A stretch of 64,000 nt of DNA. It comes from Roseomonas mucosa (GTDB taxonomy: Bacteria; Pseudomonadota; Alphaproteobacteria; Acetobacterales; Acetobacteraceae). Both the position numbers and the translations under genes were made by a program. Under the pieces are notes generated by a model. It was not told the DNA's origin and searched no databases. It saw only the letters and a program-made list of their open reading frames with translations. Shown one piece after another: positions 1 to 11,214 of this stretch. The DNA is taken from contig CAMDWG010000005.1 of assembly GCA_945878375.1 (NCBI GenBank), positions 1 to 64,000 of the forward strand, written 5' to 3'. Within the stretch, counting starts at the first letter, position 1. Each line of letters opens with the position of its first letter.

Positions 1-1671
1 GCCGCCGAGCGGATCGCCGCCCGCGCCGCCGAGGCCGTGCGGCGGCTTGAGGGGCTGGAACCCGAACTCGCCCGGCTGGACGCCGAGATGCAGGCGGCCG
101 CCGCTGCGCTGGACCAGGCGCGCGCGGCCCGCGACGCCGCCCCGGACACGCTGGCCGCACGCGCCGCGCGCGAGGTCGCAGCCCGGGCCGAGTCGGACGC
201 CGTCCGCGCCGAAGCCACGGCGCGGGAGGCGCGGCGGGATGCCGAGGCGAGCCTCGCCCGCGCGCGGGCCGAGTCGCAGTCGCTCGCGGCCCGCGCGGCG
301 GAAGCCGAGGCGCGGCTGGCGGCGCTGGCGCCGCAGCTGGAACGCCTGACCGCCGAGCGCGACGCCGCCGAGGCCGCGTTGGCCGAGGCGCGCGCGGCCC
401 GCGAAGCCGCCCCCGACCTTCCCGCGCTGCGCGCGGAGGTGGACCAGGCCCGTGCGGCGCTGGCCGCCGCCCGCGCCGCCGAGGCCGCTGCCCGGGACCT
501 GCGCGCCGCGCTGGCGGCGGAAGCCGCGCGCCTCGCCGCGCGGCAGGAGACCATCGGGCCGGAGCGCGCCGATTGGGCGGAACGCCGCGCCGGCGCTGCC
601 GTGCGCCAGGACGAACTGGCCGCCCGGCTGGCGGAGGCGGAGGCCGAGGTCGCCGCCCTGGCCGAGGCGCCCGAGGCCGCCGGCCAGCGCCGCGCCGCCG
701 CCGCCCGCGCTCTGGCGGAGGCGGAGGCCGCACATGCCGAAGCGGCGGCCCGGCTCAAGGCCGCCGAGACCGAATTGCGCGATGCCACCGCCCATCGCCG
801 CGATGCCGATTCCCGATTCGCCGCGGCGCGCGAGGCGCAGCTGCGCGCCGAGGGCGCGAAGGAGACGGCGGAAGCCGCCGCCCTCGGCGTCGAGGAACGC
901 GTGGCGGAACGGCTGGGCGAGTCGCATCCCGACCTGCCGACCGAGATCGACGACCTGTCCGACGCGGCGGAGGAGAAGGCCAGGCGCAAGCTGGACCGCC
1001 TGACGCGCGAGCGGGAGGAGATGGGGCCGGTCAATCTGCGCGCAGAGACCGAGCTGAACGACCTCGATGCCCGCCGCGCCGCGATCGATACCGAACGCGC
1101 GGAGGTCGCGACCGCGATCGCCAAGCTGCGCGGCTCCATCGGCCACCTGAACCGCGAAGGCCGGGAACGCCTGCGCGTCGTCTTCGACAAGGTGGATGTG
1201 GAGTTCCGCGGCCTGTTCTCCCGCCTGTTCGGTGGCGGGCGGGCGCATCTGGCGCTGGTCGGGTCGGACGATCCGCTCGAGGCGGGGCTCGAGATCTATG
1301 CGGAGCCGCCGGGGAAGAAGCTGGCGTCCCTGAACCTTCTGTCGGGCGGGGAACAGGCGCTGACGGCGCTGTCGCTGATCTTCGCCGTCTTCCGCTGCAA
1401 CCCCGCGCCGGTCTGCGTGCTGGACGAGGTGGATGCGCCGCTGGACGACGCCAATGTCGAACGGCTGTGTGACCTGCTGGAGGTGATGGCGGCAACCGAT
1501 GAGGATGGGCGGGGCGGCACGCGCTTCCTGATCGTGACCCACCATCCGCTGACCATGGGGCGGATGCACCGGCTGTATGGCGTGACGATGCAGGAACGCG
1601 GCATCTCCCGCCTGTTGAGCGTGGACCTGCAGCGCGCGGTGGAACTGGCGGAAGGCCCGGCCGCTGGGTGA
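1..1671 (+). CDS. smc: Chromosome segregation ATPase SMC, C-terminal part (5' end outside window)
   Basis: The frame is open from the first base, so the gene begins upstream of the window; 556 residues are visible against roughly 1150 for the family. Residues up to about 330 are an Ala/Glu/Arg-rich coiled coil. The C-terminal ATPase head follows: the ABC signature LSGGE lies at nt 1339-1353, and the Walker B segment [13 protein letters not shown] starts at nt 1411. Two head domains of a dimer bind ATP between them and drive DNA loop organisation and chromosome segregation in the nucleoid. The Walker A half must lie in the missing N-terminus. The coiled coil is very alanine-rich, as expected at this GC content. 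Identification is secure; only the extent is unknown. Confidence 0.95.
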   Translation, partial: AAERIAARAAEAVRRLEGLEPELARLDAEMQAAAAALDQARAARDAAPDTLAARAAREVAARAESDAVRAEATAREARRDAEASLARARAESQSLAARAAEAEARLAALAPQLERLTAERDAAEAALAEARAAREAAPDLPALRAEVDQARAALAAARAAEAAARDLRAALAAEAARLAARQETIGPERADWAERRAGAAVRQDELAARLAEAEAEVAALAEAPEAAGQRRAAAARALAEAEAAHAEAAARLKAAETELRDATAHRRDADSRFAAAREAQLRAEGAKETAEAAALGVEERVAERLGESHPDLPTEIDDLSDAAEEKARRKLDRLTREREEMGPVNLRAETELNDLDARRAAIDTERAEVATAIAKLRGSIGHLNREGRERLRVVFDKVDVEFRGLFSRLFGGGRAHLALVGSDDPLEAGLEIYAEPPGKKLASLNLLSGGEQALTALSLIFAVFRCNPAPVCVLDEVDAPLDDANVERLCDLLEVMAATDEDGRGGTRFLIVTHHPLTMGRMHRLYGVTMQERGISRLLSVDLQRAVELAEGPAAG

Positions 1672-1733
1672 AGGTCGTTGGGTGAGGTCTGTGGTTGGGC
1701 CGCATGGGATGCTGCGTTGCGGCGAAGCTCGCC

Positions 1734-1762
1734 TTGACACGTTTCCCCCCGCGCCGTAACAG
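1734..1762 (+). promoter_or_regulatory. Putative sigma70 promoter of the atp (F0) operon
   Basis: A perfect -35 hexamer TTGACA (1734-1739) is followed after 17 bases by TAACAG (1757-1762), a weak -10. It lies between the smc stop and the atpI start, about 40 bases before the GTG. Spacing and position fit a housekeeping promoter; the poor -10 leaves doubt. Confidence 0.5.
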
Positions 1763-1803
1763 CGGCCCGCCTTCCGGGCGGGGGACCGCGAGGAGGAGCA
1801 GGC

Positions 1804-2118
1804 GTGCCGGACAAGAACAGCTTCGAGGAGCGGTTGCGAAAGGCCCGGGCTCGGCGAGGGGTGGAAACCCCTCCGGGCCAGTCGGGACCGACGCCGCCGA
1901 ATGCCTTGGGCATCGGGTTCCGGGCTGGGGTCGAGGTTGTCTCGGCCCTGATCGCGGGACTCGGGCTGGGGTGGTTGTTGGACCGCCTGCTTGGGACCTG
2001 GCCCTGGCTCTTTCTTCTGTTCTTCGTGTTCGGCGGCGTGGCTGGGGTGCTGAACGTCTATCGGCTGTTCAACCCGCGCCGCGTCGGCCGCGACACGCAG
2101 GACCGCCCACCGGGATAG
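1804..2118 (+). CDS. atpI: ATP synthase protein I (AtpI/AtpZ-like)
   Basis: A 104-residue protein with a charged N-terminus and two membrane segments at about residues 41-58 and 67-86, the usual build of the small AtpI protein that assists c-ring assembly or Mg2+ handling. The start is GTG at 1804, chosen because AGGAGGAG sits just upstream (1790-1798). It is the first gene of the F0 cluster, immediately before atpB, which is the normal place for atpI. The family is poorly conserved, so the name rests mainly on size, topology and position. Confidence 0.85.
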   Translation: MPDKNSFEERLRKARARRGVETPPGQSGPTPPNALGIGFRAGVEVVSALIAGLGLGWLLDRLLGTWPWLFLLFFVFGGVAGVLNVYRLFNPRRVGRDTQDRPPG

Positions 2119-2166
2119 GCAAGGATTTCGCGGGACGCATCCCGCGGTGGGGCGGGAGAGCTGATC

Positions 2167-2922
2167 TTGGCGGTCGAAGGCAAGACGATCGACGCACTGA
2201 GCCAGTTCGAGCTCAAGACGGTGCTCGGCCCGATCGGTGAGGCCGTGGGCTTCACCCAATCCACCGCCCATATGGCGCTCGCGGCCGGTCTGATAACGAT
2301 GCTCGTGATGTTCGGCATGGCCAGCCGCGCCGTGGTGCCGGGGCGCCTGCAGTCGCTGACCGAAAGCGCCTATGAATTCGTGCATGGCATCGTGACCGCC
2401 CAGGTGGGCGACGAGGGCAAGCGCTTCTTCCCCTTCGTCTTCACGCTGTTCATGTTCGTGCTGTTCGGCAACATGCTGGGCCTGCTGCCCTACGCCTTCA
2501 CCTATACCAGCCACATCGCGGTGACCTTCACCCTGGCCGCGATCGTGTTCGTGCTGATCACGGTGGTGGCGCTGGCGCTGCACGGGAAGAAGTTCTTCGG
2601 CTACTTCTTCCCCGAGGGCGCGCCGCTCTGGCTCGCGCCGATCATCATCCCGGTCGAGGTGGTGTCCTACCTCTCTCGCCCGATCAGCCTTTCGATCCGA
2701 CTTTTCGCCAACATGGTGGCGGGCCACGTGATGCTGAAGGTGTTCGCCACCTTCATCGTCCTGCTCGGCGGCCTCGGCGCGGTCGGTCCCTTCGTCGCGG
2801 TGCTGCCGCTGACGGTCAACGTTGCCCTGGTTGGGTTCGAGATCCTGGTGGCCTTCCTGCAGGCCTATGTGTTCGCGATCCTCACCAGCATCTACCTGCA
2901 CGACGCGGTGCACCTGCACTGA
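2167..2922 (+). CDS. atpB: F0F1 ATP synthase subunit a
   Basis: Subunit a forms the two proton half-channels against the c-ring in the inner membrane. The 251-residue product has five or six hydrophobic helices, and the essential arginine is seen as Arg178 in SIRLFANMVAGH, the family's most conserved stretch. The predicted start is TTG at 2167 with GGGAGAG upstream; no ATG or GTG lies nearer the conserved part, so the exact start is moderately certain. It sits 48 bases after atpI and 75 before atpE. Confidence 0.96.
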   Translation: MAVEGKTIDALSQFELKTVLGPIGEAVGFTQSTAHMALAAGLITMLVMFGMASRAVVPGRLQSLTESAYEFVHGIVTAQVGDEGKRFFPFVFTLFMFVLFGNMLGLLPYAFTYTSHIAVTFTLAAIVFVLITVVALALHGKKFFGYFFPEGAPLWLAPIIIPVEVVSYLSRPISLSIRLFANMVAGHVMLKVFATFIVLLGGLGAVGPFVAVLPLTVNVALVGFEILVAFLQAYVFAILTSIYLHDAVHLH

Positions 2923-2997
2923 CCAGCCATGTGACCTGGGTTCAGGCGCATCCGCGTAAGTTCAGAAGCTCCACCTACGGACGGAAGGATTAGGATT

Positions 2998-3222
2998 ATG
3001 GAAGTCGCCGCTGCGAAGGCTCTCGGGGCCGGTATCGCCGTTATCGCGCTGTTTGGCGTTGGTCTCGGCATCGGCAACATCTTCTCCGCGCTGATCACCA
3101 GCGTGGCGCGCAACCCGGCCGCCCGCGACGCCGTCTTCCCGATCGGCATCCTGGGCTTCGCGCTGACGGAAGCGGTGGCGCTGTTCGCCCTGCTGATCGC
3201 CTTCCTCATCCTGTTCACCTGA
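2998..3222 (+). CDS. atpE: F0F1 ATP synthase subunit c
   Basis: A 74-residue hairpin of two membrane helices joined by the polar loop ARNPAARD (about residues 37-44). The proton-carrying carboxylate is Glu58 in [11 protein letters not shown]. Multiple copies form the rotor ring. No Na+-binding signature (Gln/Thr pattern) was recognised, so proton coupling is assumed. The start ATG follows GGAAGGATTAGGATT. Strong hairpins follow the stop codon (separate entry), which may help give this gene its high protein output. Confidence 0.97.
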   Translation: MEVAAAKALGAGIAVIALFGVGLGIGNIFSALITSVARNPAARDAVFPIGILGFALTEAVALFALLIAFLILFT

Positions 3223-3228
3223 TCCCCG

Positions 3229-3298
3229 CCGCCGGCTTCGGCCGGCGGTTCGGCCCGCGCGCGGCCCCCAGGGGAATCCCCTTTGGGTGGCGCGCGGG
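3229..3298 (+). promoter_or_regulatory. Two strong hairpins in the atpE-atpF' spacer
   Basis: Right after the atpE stop is a perfect 8-bp stem (3229-3236 with 3241-3248) closed by a TTCG tetraloop. A second, longer stem-loop follows: outer arms CCCGCGCGC (3254-3262) and GCGCGCGGG (3290-3298), with an inner AGGGG-AAT-CCCCT at 3270-3282. There is no T-run, so full termination is unlikely. An RNA-stabilising or partly terminating element that raises atpE over the b subunits is the likely role (inference). Confidence 0.55.
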
Positions 3299-3324
3299 AC
3301 ATGTGACGCAGGAAGGAACGACCG

Positions 3325-3822
3325 ATGCCGCAGCTCGATTTCGGCAATCCGCTGATGATCGCCCAGATCGTCTGGCTGCTGATCATTTTCGGCCTGCTCT
3401 ATTTCGCGCTCTCGAACTACGCGCTGCCGCGCGTGGAAAGCGTGCTGGAGGCGCGGGCCCGCCGCATCGCCTCCGACCTCGAGGCCGCGCAGGCGCTGAA
3501 GGCGGAAGCCGATGCCGCCATGGCCGCGCACCGCGCCGCCACGATGAAGGCTCGCGCCGAGGCCCAGGCCGCCATCGCCACCGCCATGCAGCAGGCCCAG
3601 GCCCAGGCCCAGGCCCGCAGCGACGCGCTGAATGCGCGCCTCGCCGCCCAGATCGCCGAAGCCGAGGTCCGGATCGCCGCGTCCCGCGACGCCGCCATGG
3701 GCGCGCTGCGCCAGGTCGCGTCCGAGACCGCGTCCTCGCTCGTCACCAAGCTCACCGGTCGCGCCGACGGCGCGGTGGTGGACGCCGCTGTCGGCCGCGC
3801 GCTCGCCGCGCGCCAGGGCTGA
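3325..3822 (+). CDS. atpF': F0F1 ATP synthase subunit b' (second b-type stalk subunit)
   Basis: A 165-residue protein with one N-terminal membrane helix (about residues 12-32), then a long Ala/Glu/Arg/Gln helix forming the peripheral stalk. Duplicated, divergent b subunits (b and b') are typical of alphaproteobacteria and photosynthetic bacteria, and this is the upstream copy. A Gln-Ala run around residues 90-99 is low-complexity. The stop is ten bases before the atpF start, so the two stalk subunits are probably co-translated and form the b/b' heterodimer. Confidence 0.93.
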   Translation: MPQLDFGNPLMIAQIVWLLIIFGLLYFALSNYALPRVESVLEARARRIASDLEAAQALKAEADAAMAAHRAATMKARAEAQAAIATAMQQAQAQAQARSDALNARLAAQIAEAEVRIAASRDAAMGALRQVASETASSLVTKLTGRADGAVVDAAVGRALAARQG

Positions 3823-3832
3823 GGAGACTTCG

Positions 3833-4330
3833 ATGGCCACCATCTGGCTCGACCCGAAGTTCTGGGTTGCCGTTTCCTTCGTCCTCTTCGTCGTCCTGGT
3901 CGGCAAGATGGCCTGGGCGCGCATCACCGCGATGCTCGACGCCCGTGGCGAGCGTATCCGCGCCGAACTCGACGAGGCCTCGCGCCTTCGTGCCGAGGCG
4001 GAGGCGATGCGCGCCGAAGCCGAGCGTGAGCGCGCCGCCGCGCTGCAGGAAGCCGCGGAGCTTCTGGCCCGCGCCCAGGCCGAGGCGCTTCGCGTCGCCG
4101 AGGCTGCCGCCGCCGAGGCCGAGGCCAGCGCCAAGCGCCGCGAGCGCATGGCGCTCGACCGCATCGCCGCCGCCGAGGCGGGCGCCGTGACAGAGGTCCG
4201 CAACGCGGCCGCCGAAGTCGCGGTGGCGGCCGCGCGCGAGGTTCTCGCCGCCAGCCTCGATGCCACGGCCGATGCGGAGTTGATCGACCGCGCCGTCGCC
4301 GACCTGCCCCGCGCGCTCCGCGCCGCCTGA
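3833..4330 (+). CDS. atpF: F0F1 ATP synthase subunit b
   Basis: Start ATG 3833 is chosen because GAGGAG overlaps the upstream stop region at 3821-3826 and the protein then begins with the expected helix (MATIWLDPKFWVAVSF). The 165 residues comprise one membrane segment (about 9-28) and a long charged coiled coil. It pairs with b' to hold the F1 head against rotation. It ends the F0 cluster; the F1 genes (atpHAGDC) are not here, which matches the split F0/F1 arrangement of many alphaproteobacteria. Confidence 0.94.
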   Translation: MATIWLDPKFWVAVSFVLFVVLVGKMAWARITAMLDARGERIRAELDEASRLRAEAEAMRAEAERERAAALQEAAELLARAQAEALRVAEAAAAEAEASAKRRERMALDRIAAAEAGAVTEVRNAAAEVAVAAAREVLAASLDATADAELIDRAVADLPRALRAA

Positions 4331-4341
4331 TCTTCCCCCGT

Positions 4342-4365
4342 GCCCTGCCCCCGATGGGGCAGGGC
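4342..4365 (+). terminator. Hairpin ending the F0 operon
   Basis: Perfect 10-bp arms GCCCTGCCCC (4342-4351) and GGGGCAGGGC (4356-4365) with a 4-base loop, starting 12 bases after the atpF stop. There is no T-run, but the stem is very stable. A second hairpin (4480-4486 with 4492-4498) lies further on between the converging genes. Confidence 0.6.
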
Positions 4366-4408
4366 CGGGTGCATGTCGTCGTGCGTTTTCGGTGATCCGA
4401 AAACGCCT

Positions 4409-4513
4409 TCAGACGCCAGCGCCGGCCTCCGCCGGCTTGGCTTCGCCGCACAGGCGGCGGGCCGCAGTCGCGGCCTCGTCCGGCGTGAAGAACGCCGGCC
4501 GCCATCGGATCAC
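4409..4513 (-). CDS. Candidate 34-residue small protein
   Basis: Downstream of the acetyltransferase on the same strand is a short frame from GTG (4513) to TGA (4409). GAGGG sits six bases before the GTG, a better ribosome site than chance would often give. The predicted peptide begins MIRWRPAFFTPDEAATAARR and looks like ordinary soluble protein sequence, not an antisense shadow. I do not recognise a family. Length alone makes it doubtful; it may be the relic of a longer gene. Confidence 0.28.
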   Translation of the reverse strand: MIRWRPAFFTPDEAATAARRLCGEAKPAEAGAGV

Positions 4514-4540
4514 CAGAAACCCTCGCCTGTATCCGACGCG

Positions 4541-4999
4541 CTATGCGGGTTGGATCTTTCGATCATACGTCACCCACATCGTCCGCACCGCCATGCGGTC
4601 ATAGGCGGTGCGCGCGCGGTAATTGTCGTCCGCCGTGATCCAGCGGATCACGCTCCAGCCGCGCCGCTGTCCCTCCGCGGCCAGGGCGTCGATCAGCGCT
4701 TCCCCCACCCGCAGCCCGCGCGCATCCGGGCTGACGAACAGGTCGTCCAGGAACCCGCCCGTGCTGGCCGCGAGCGGGCGCGCGAAGGGGCGGTAATGCG
4801 CGAGGCCGATGGGGCGGCCGGCCGCATCCTCCGCAATCAGGGCGTTGACCTCATGCGCGGGGTCCATGATCCAGCTCCAGACGGTCTCGCGCATCTGCGG
4901 CGTCTGGGTGACGCGGTAGAATTCGGCGTAGCCGGCGTAGAGCGTGTCCCACGCCGCACGGTGGCGTGGCGCGGCGGCGACGATCCGGATGGCGCTCAT
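4541..4999 (-). CDS. GNAT family N-acetyltransferase
   Basis: The start is placed at the ATG whose first residues are MSAIRIVAAAPRHRAAW, because GGGGAGGGT precedes it; an in-frame ATG 29 codons upstream lacks this. The resulting 152-residue protein has a single GNAT fold. The acetyl-CoA-binding segment corresponds to the DARGLRVGEALIDAL region, preceded by the FLDDLFVSPDARG strand and followed by the VIRWITADDNYRARTAYDRM helix typical of this subfamily. It should transfer an acetyl group to an amine; the substrate cannot be told. It is convergent with the atp operon and just downstream of the family-90 glycosyltransferase. Confidence 0.85.
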   Translation of the reverse strand: MSAIRIVAAAPRHRAAWDTLYAGYAEFYRVTQTPQMRETVWSWIMDPAHEVNALIAEDAAGRPIGLAHYRPFARPLAASTGGFLDDLFVSPDARGLRVGEALIDALAAEGQRRGWSVIRWITADDNYRARTAYDRMAVRTMWVTYDRKIQPA

Positions 5000-5104
5000 G
5001 GCCTGACCCTCCCCGGCGGGTCCGACCGGGATCGCGCCGACATGCTTGGAAGGCTCGATGATGCCCGGGCCGATACCGGCCAGCAATCGCGGCGCGCTGG
5101 CGGA

Positions 5105-6175
5105 TCAGCTCTCGGCGAAGCCGCAGCAGGCGGCGTAGGCGCGCAGCAGCGCGAAGGCGTAGTCCTCCACGGCCGGCTGGGACAGCCAGGCGGCGGCGAA
5201 GGCGCGCCCGGCCTCGGCGATGCCGGCGGCGAGGCCGGGCGTGGCTGCGCAGAGATCCATCGCCTGCGTCACATCGGCATCGCGCGCGACCGGGATGTAG
5301 TGGCGCCAGGGCAGCATCCGGTCGAAGTAGTGCAGCTGCCAGGGGCTGTCGTACTTCACCAGCGCGCTGTTGCTGCGAAGCCCGAGCGCGACGCGCGAAC
5401 AGGACACGCCATTGCCGTCGATCGCCAGCAGGTAGCGGGAGCCATACATCTCGCGCCAGCTGTGGCGGCGGCCGGCAACGTCCAGCGCGACCACCGCCGC
5501 CGCGGCTTCCGGCGTCGTGCATTGCACCACCTGCGGCAGGAAGAAACCGACCCGGGCCGAGCCGCGGAAATGCACGGCCGCGCGCAGCCTTGGCGCGGCG
5601 AGGGAGGCCACCGCGGCCGGCGTCAGCAGCATCCCGCTGGTTGCGCCGACGAAGATGGCGTGGTCGGCCTTCTCCGCGAAGGGGAAGGGGTCGTCGAAGG
5701 ACGGGTCAGCGTAGAAGCGGTAGCGTAGGAACTCGATGTCCGGCCACAGCACCAGCGCGCTGCCGCGCGGCTTCTGGTAGGCAAAGAGCGGCAAGTCCGG
5801 CTCGAAGGGCGCCTTGTCATGCGTGGTGAAGGCCAGGCGCAGCGGGGTGTGGAAGCCCCGCGCGCGGACGAGGCCTTCCACGAAGGCGCGGTAGAGATGC
5901 GCGCGGTCGAGCAGGTTGTGCGACGGCGGGGCGGTGCCCGCGATCTCCTCGGCTGGGTAGTGGCCCGGTTTCTGGTGCAGCCGCGCTTCGCCGCCGGCGA
6001 TGTCGAGGATGAAGATGGAGGCGTCGCGCGCATTCAGCTCCGCCAGCGCCGCATCGCCCTGAACGCTGCCGAGGCGGCGACCGAACCAGGGCGCGAGTTG
6101 GCCGATGGCCAGTGCGCGCGGGTCGGTGGCCGGCGTCCCGCTAGGCGGGCCAGCCCCGCCGCTGCCCGTGTTCAT
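5105..6175 (-). CDS. Family 90 glycosyltransferase (CAP10/LPS-modifying domain)
   Basis: A 356-residue cytosolic protein without a signal peptide. The C-terminal half carries the CAP10 signature: a GSRYLLAIDGNGVSCSR stretch, a serine-rich SNSALVKYDSPW segment, then MLPWRHYIPV. In the family these form the nucleotide-sugar site of capsule xylosyltransferases and of eukaryotic protein glucosyl/xylosyltransferases. Here it probably decorates a surface glycan such as LPS or capsule (inference). No polysaccharide gene cluster surrounds it, so it is an orphan. The start ATG has AGGA upstream. Confidence 0.8.
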   Translation of the reverse strand: MNTGSGGAGPPSGTPATDPRALAIGQLAPWFGRRLGSVQGDAALAELNARDASIFILDIAGGEARLHQKPGHYPAEEIAGTAPPSHNLLDRAHLYRAFVEGLVRARGFHTPLRLAFTTHDKAPFEPDLPLFAYQKPRGSALVLWPDIEFLRYRFYADPSFDDPFPFAEKADHAIFVGATSGMLLTPAAVASLAAPRLRAAVHFRGSARVGFFLPQVVQCTTPEAAAAVVALDVAGRRHSWREMYGSRYLLAIDGNGVSCSRVALGLRSNSALVKYDSPWQLHYFDRMLPWRHYIPVARDADVTQAMDLCAATPGLAAGIAEAGRAFAAAWLSQPAVEDYAFALLRAYAACCGFAES

Positions 6176-6255
6176 GCGTCCTGCCCGATCCGCTGGGTGC
6201 GCGGCAGTCTGGCCTGTCCGGGCACGGAACGGAAGGCTGACGGCGGCCTGGGAAT

Positions 6256-6272
6256 ATCAAGCTTTGCTTGAT
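6256..6272. promoter_or_regulatory. Palindromic operator candidate upstream of the XRE regulator
   Basis: A perfect inverted repeat ATCAAGC-TTT-GCTTGAT lies in the divergent spacer between the glycosyltransferase and the XRE gene, 59 bases before the latter's start. The region is AT-richer than its surroundings. The half-site GCTTGAT recurs once at 6842-6848, just before the next small gene. Autoregulation by the XRE protein is a reasonable guess. Confidence 0.45.
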
Positions 6273-6330
6273 TTCCTGACAGCGGGCTCAATTTGTCGAC
6301 GGCTCGCGATCCTGTAAGAAGGCGCGGTCC

Positions 6331-6801
6331 ATGGGCAAGCGCACCATCCCGCTCTCGGCCGCTCTGGTGGGTTTCGGCGACAGGCTGAAGCTGGCGCGGC
6401 TGTGGCTGCGGCTGAACCAGGCCACCCTGGCGCGCGATGTCGGCGCATCGCCACAGCGATGGAACCATTGGGAAAAAGGCCGCTACGAGCCGGACCTCGC
6501 CATCATGGTGCGGCTCAAGCAGGTGCATCAGATCTCGCTCGACTGGATCTTCGCCGAGGACCACCGGAGCCTGCCGCCGACCTTCATCCAGTTCCTGGTG
6601 TCCTATGGCGCCGCGCCCGACGCGCCGGAGATCGCGCGGCGAATCCGGGACGAATGGGGTCGCGCCACCGGCTTCGCGCCGTCCCTGGTGCCGCCCGACG
6701 AGGTGGCCGGCGCCATCGCCACCCGTCACCCGCCTCGGGCGCCCGGGCCGGATGCGACGCCCCGCACCTTGCATGAGGACGCGCCCAAGCGCCCCTATTG
6801 A
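6331..6801 (+). CDS. XRE-family helix-turn-helix regulator
   Basis: A 156-residue protein with an N-terminal Cro/CI-type HTH. From about residue 14 it reads FGDRLKLARLWLRLNQATLA, then DVGASPQRWNHWEKGRYEPD as the recognition-helix part, then the family's final LKQVHQISLDWIFAED helix. The remaining ~70 residues have no recognised domain and end in a Pro/Arg-rich tail. It is preceded by a perfect palindrome (6256-6272) and followed by a possible small partner gene. Function beyond DNA binding is unknown. Confidence 0.82.
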   Translation: MGKRTIPLSAALVGFGDRLKLARLWLRLNQATLARDVGASPQRWNHWEKGRYEPDLAIMVRLKQVHQISLDWIFAEDHRSLPPTFIQFLVSYGAAPDAPEIARRIRDEWGRATGFAPSLVPPDEVAGAIATRHPPRAPGPDATPRTLHEDAPKRPY

Positions 6802-7183
6802 TGAAGCCCCCCTTTATTTTCTGCTTCCAGAATTGAGCCTGGCTTGATAAAGCTGGGCCTGCTTGTTGGAGGCGCAGAATGACCGCGATCGTCACCGGCA
6901 CGGATGGCCGGAGCTATGTGCATCGGATGGCGGGCGAGGTGCCCGTCTTCGTGACCGGGGCGACCGGGACGGGCGCCACACCGCGGCCCGTCATCCTCGG
7001 GCATGTGCGGCTGGTCGCCTGGCTTCATCCCGTTGAGGCTGGCGCGCGGCGGGCACGGGTGCGCCTGCCGGCCGGCCAGATCGTGGAGGTGGCGGCAGAC
7101 GCCGTGTGCAGCGCCGCCAATATCGCCCGGGCCGGGGTCGTGCCGTCCGGGCGTGACCCAGCGGCGCGGCTCTCGGCGGGCGC

Positions 7184-9946
<2,763 letters not shown>

Positions 9947-10254
9947 GTTTCCGTGTCGTCTCCGGCCGGGGCGACGCGCATCCCCAGGATGGCCGGGCCC
10001 TGGCTCGCCAGGACAGGCTGCCCGGGACGGGCGGAGCATCGGCCGTGCAAGGGGGCAGCCGGCGAAAAGCCGACGCTTGCCGGCGGCGGCGCAGCGGCGG
10101 GAGAGATAGGCGCGCCGGGGTGGCGCGTCAACGCGATGCCCGTGACGGATGAGGTGCTCCGGCCCGGATCGCGGGCCGCGAACGGGGGCGCGGCGCAACT
10201 TGTGAAGGCCGGGCGCGTGGGCCATCTTCCGCCCCGATCCTCGGAGTCGATCCC
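9947..10254. other. Divergent secA/ppiC intergenic region
   Basis: About 308 bases separate the two start codons. The sequence is GC-rich throughout, without convincing -35/-10 pairs, long inverted repeats or a small gene with a ribosome site. It must hold both promoters, but I cannot locate them. Confidence 0.5.
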
Positions 10255-11154
10255 ATGCGCCGCCCGGCCTTGTTCCTCGCTGCCCTCCTGGTTCCGGCCG
10301 GCCTTGCCTTCGCCCAGGCCCCCACCCCGGCTGCCACCCCCGCCCCCGGCGCAGCCGCCGATCCGGTTCTCGCCCGCGTCGATGGGCAGGAGATCCGGGT
10401 CTCCGACCTCGAGCTGGAATTCCGCCGCCTGCCGGAAGAACTGCGGAACATGCCCCCCGCCATGCTCCAGCCGCTGCTGCTGGACCAGATGATCACCCAC
10501 AAGGCCATCGTGAACGCCGCCCGCGCCCGGGGCCTCGACCGCGATGCCGAGGTCGTCGCCCGCGTCCGCCGGGCGGAGGAGGAGACGCTGCAGCAGGCCC
10601 TGCTGCTGCGCGAAGTGCAGCCCCTGCTGACCGATGAGGCGCTGCGCACGCGCTACCAGGCCGAGATCGCCGGCCGCCCGGCGGAGGAGGAGGTGCGCGC
10701 CAGCCACATCCTGCTCGCCTCCGAACAGGAAGCCCGCACCGCCCTGGCCGAACTGCGCCGCCCTGGCGCCGATTTCGCCGAGATCGCGCGCCGCCGCTCC
10801 ACCGATCCGGGCGCGCGCAACGGCGGCGACCTGGGCTTCTTCAAGCGCGGCGACATGATCCCGGAATTCGAACAGGCGGCTTTCGCGCTCCGCCCCGGCG
10901 AGATCACCCAGAACCCGATCCGCACCCAATTTGGCTGGCATGTGATCCGGCTGGAAGAACGCCGCGCCGTCCCGGCCGCGAGCTTCGACGAAAGCCGCGA
11001 GGCGCTGCGCCAGCAGGCCTTCGAGGCAGGCGTGAACGCTGCCGTGGAGCGCATCCGCGCCGCGGCCCGCGTGGAACGCCTGCAGGGCGGGGAGGCGCCG
11101 CGCGCGCCGTCCCTGCTCGATGGCGCCGCCCCTCCGCCGGCGCAGCGCCGCTAG
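10255..11154 (+). CDS. Periplasmic peptidyl-prolyl isomerase, parvulin type (PpiC/SurA-like)
   Basis: A 299-residue protein with a Sec signal peptide ([20 protein letters not shown], cleavage probably after AFA-Q). A SurA-like N-terminal helical region follows ([20 protein letters not shown]). A single parvulin domain comes next, from [11 protein letters not shown] to [12 protein letters not shown] (about residues 145-240), with the conserved GGDLGFF and FGWHVI motifs. It should assist folding of exported proteins, outer-membrane proteins in particular. It is divergent from secA and 60 bases upstream of argJ, an arrangement I associate with Rhodospirillales. The C-terminus is a low-complexity Ala/Arg/Pro tail. 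Confidence 0.92.
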   Translation: MRRPALFLAALLVPAGLAFAQAPTPAATPAPGAAADPVLARVDGQEIRVSDLELEFRRLPEELRNMPPAMLQPLLLDQMITHKAIVNAARARGLDRDAEVVARVRRAEEETLQQALLLREVQPLLTDEALRTRYQAEIAGRPAEEEVRASHILLASEQEARTALAELRRPGADFAEIARRRSTDPGARNGGDLGFFKRGDMIPEFEQAAFALRPGEITQNPIRTQFGWHVIRLEERRAVPAASFDESREALRQQAFEAGVNAAVERIRAAARVERLQGGEAPRAPSLLDGAAPPPAQRR

Positions 11155-11214
11155 GGCTGAAGCGGCCTTCCTCTCCTCCATCATCCCGCCACCGACCAGA
11201 CTGGATTCCCGCCC

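Noticed and set aside
573-1472. Long Arg/Gly/Ala-rich frames overlapping smc on both strands
   Set aside because: They are shadows created by high GC content; the smc frame carries the ABC motifs and these have no ribosome sites or family sequence.
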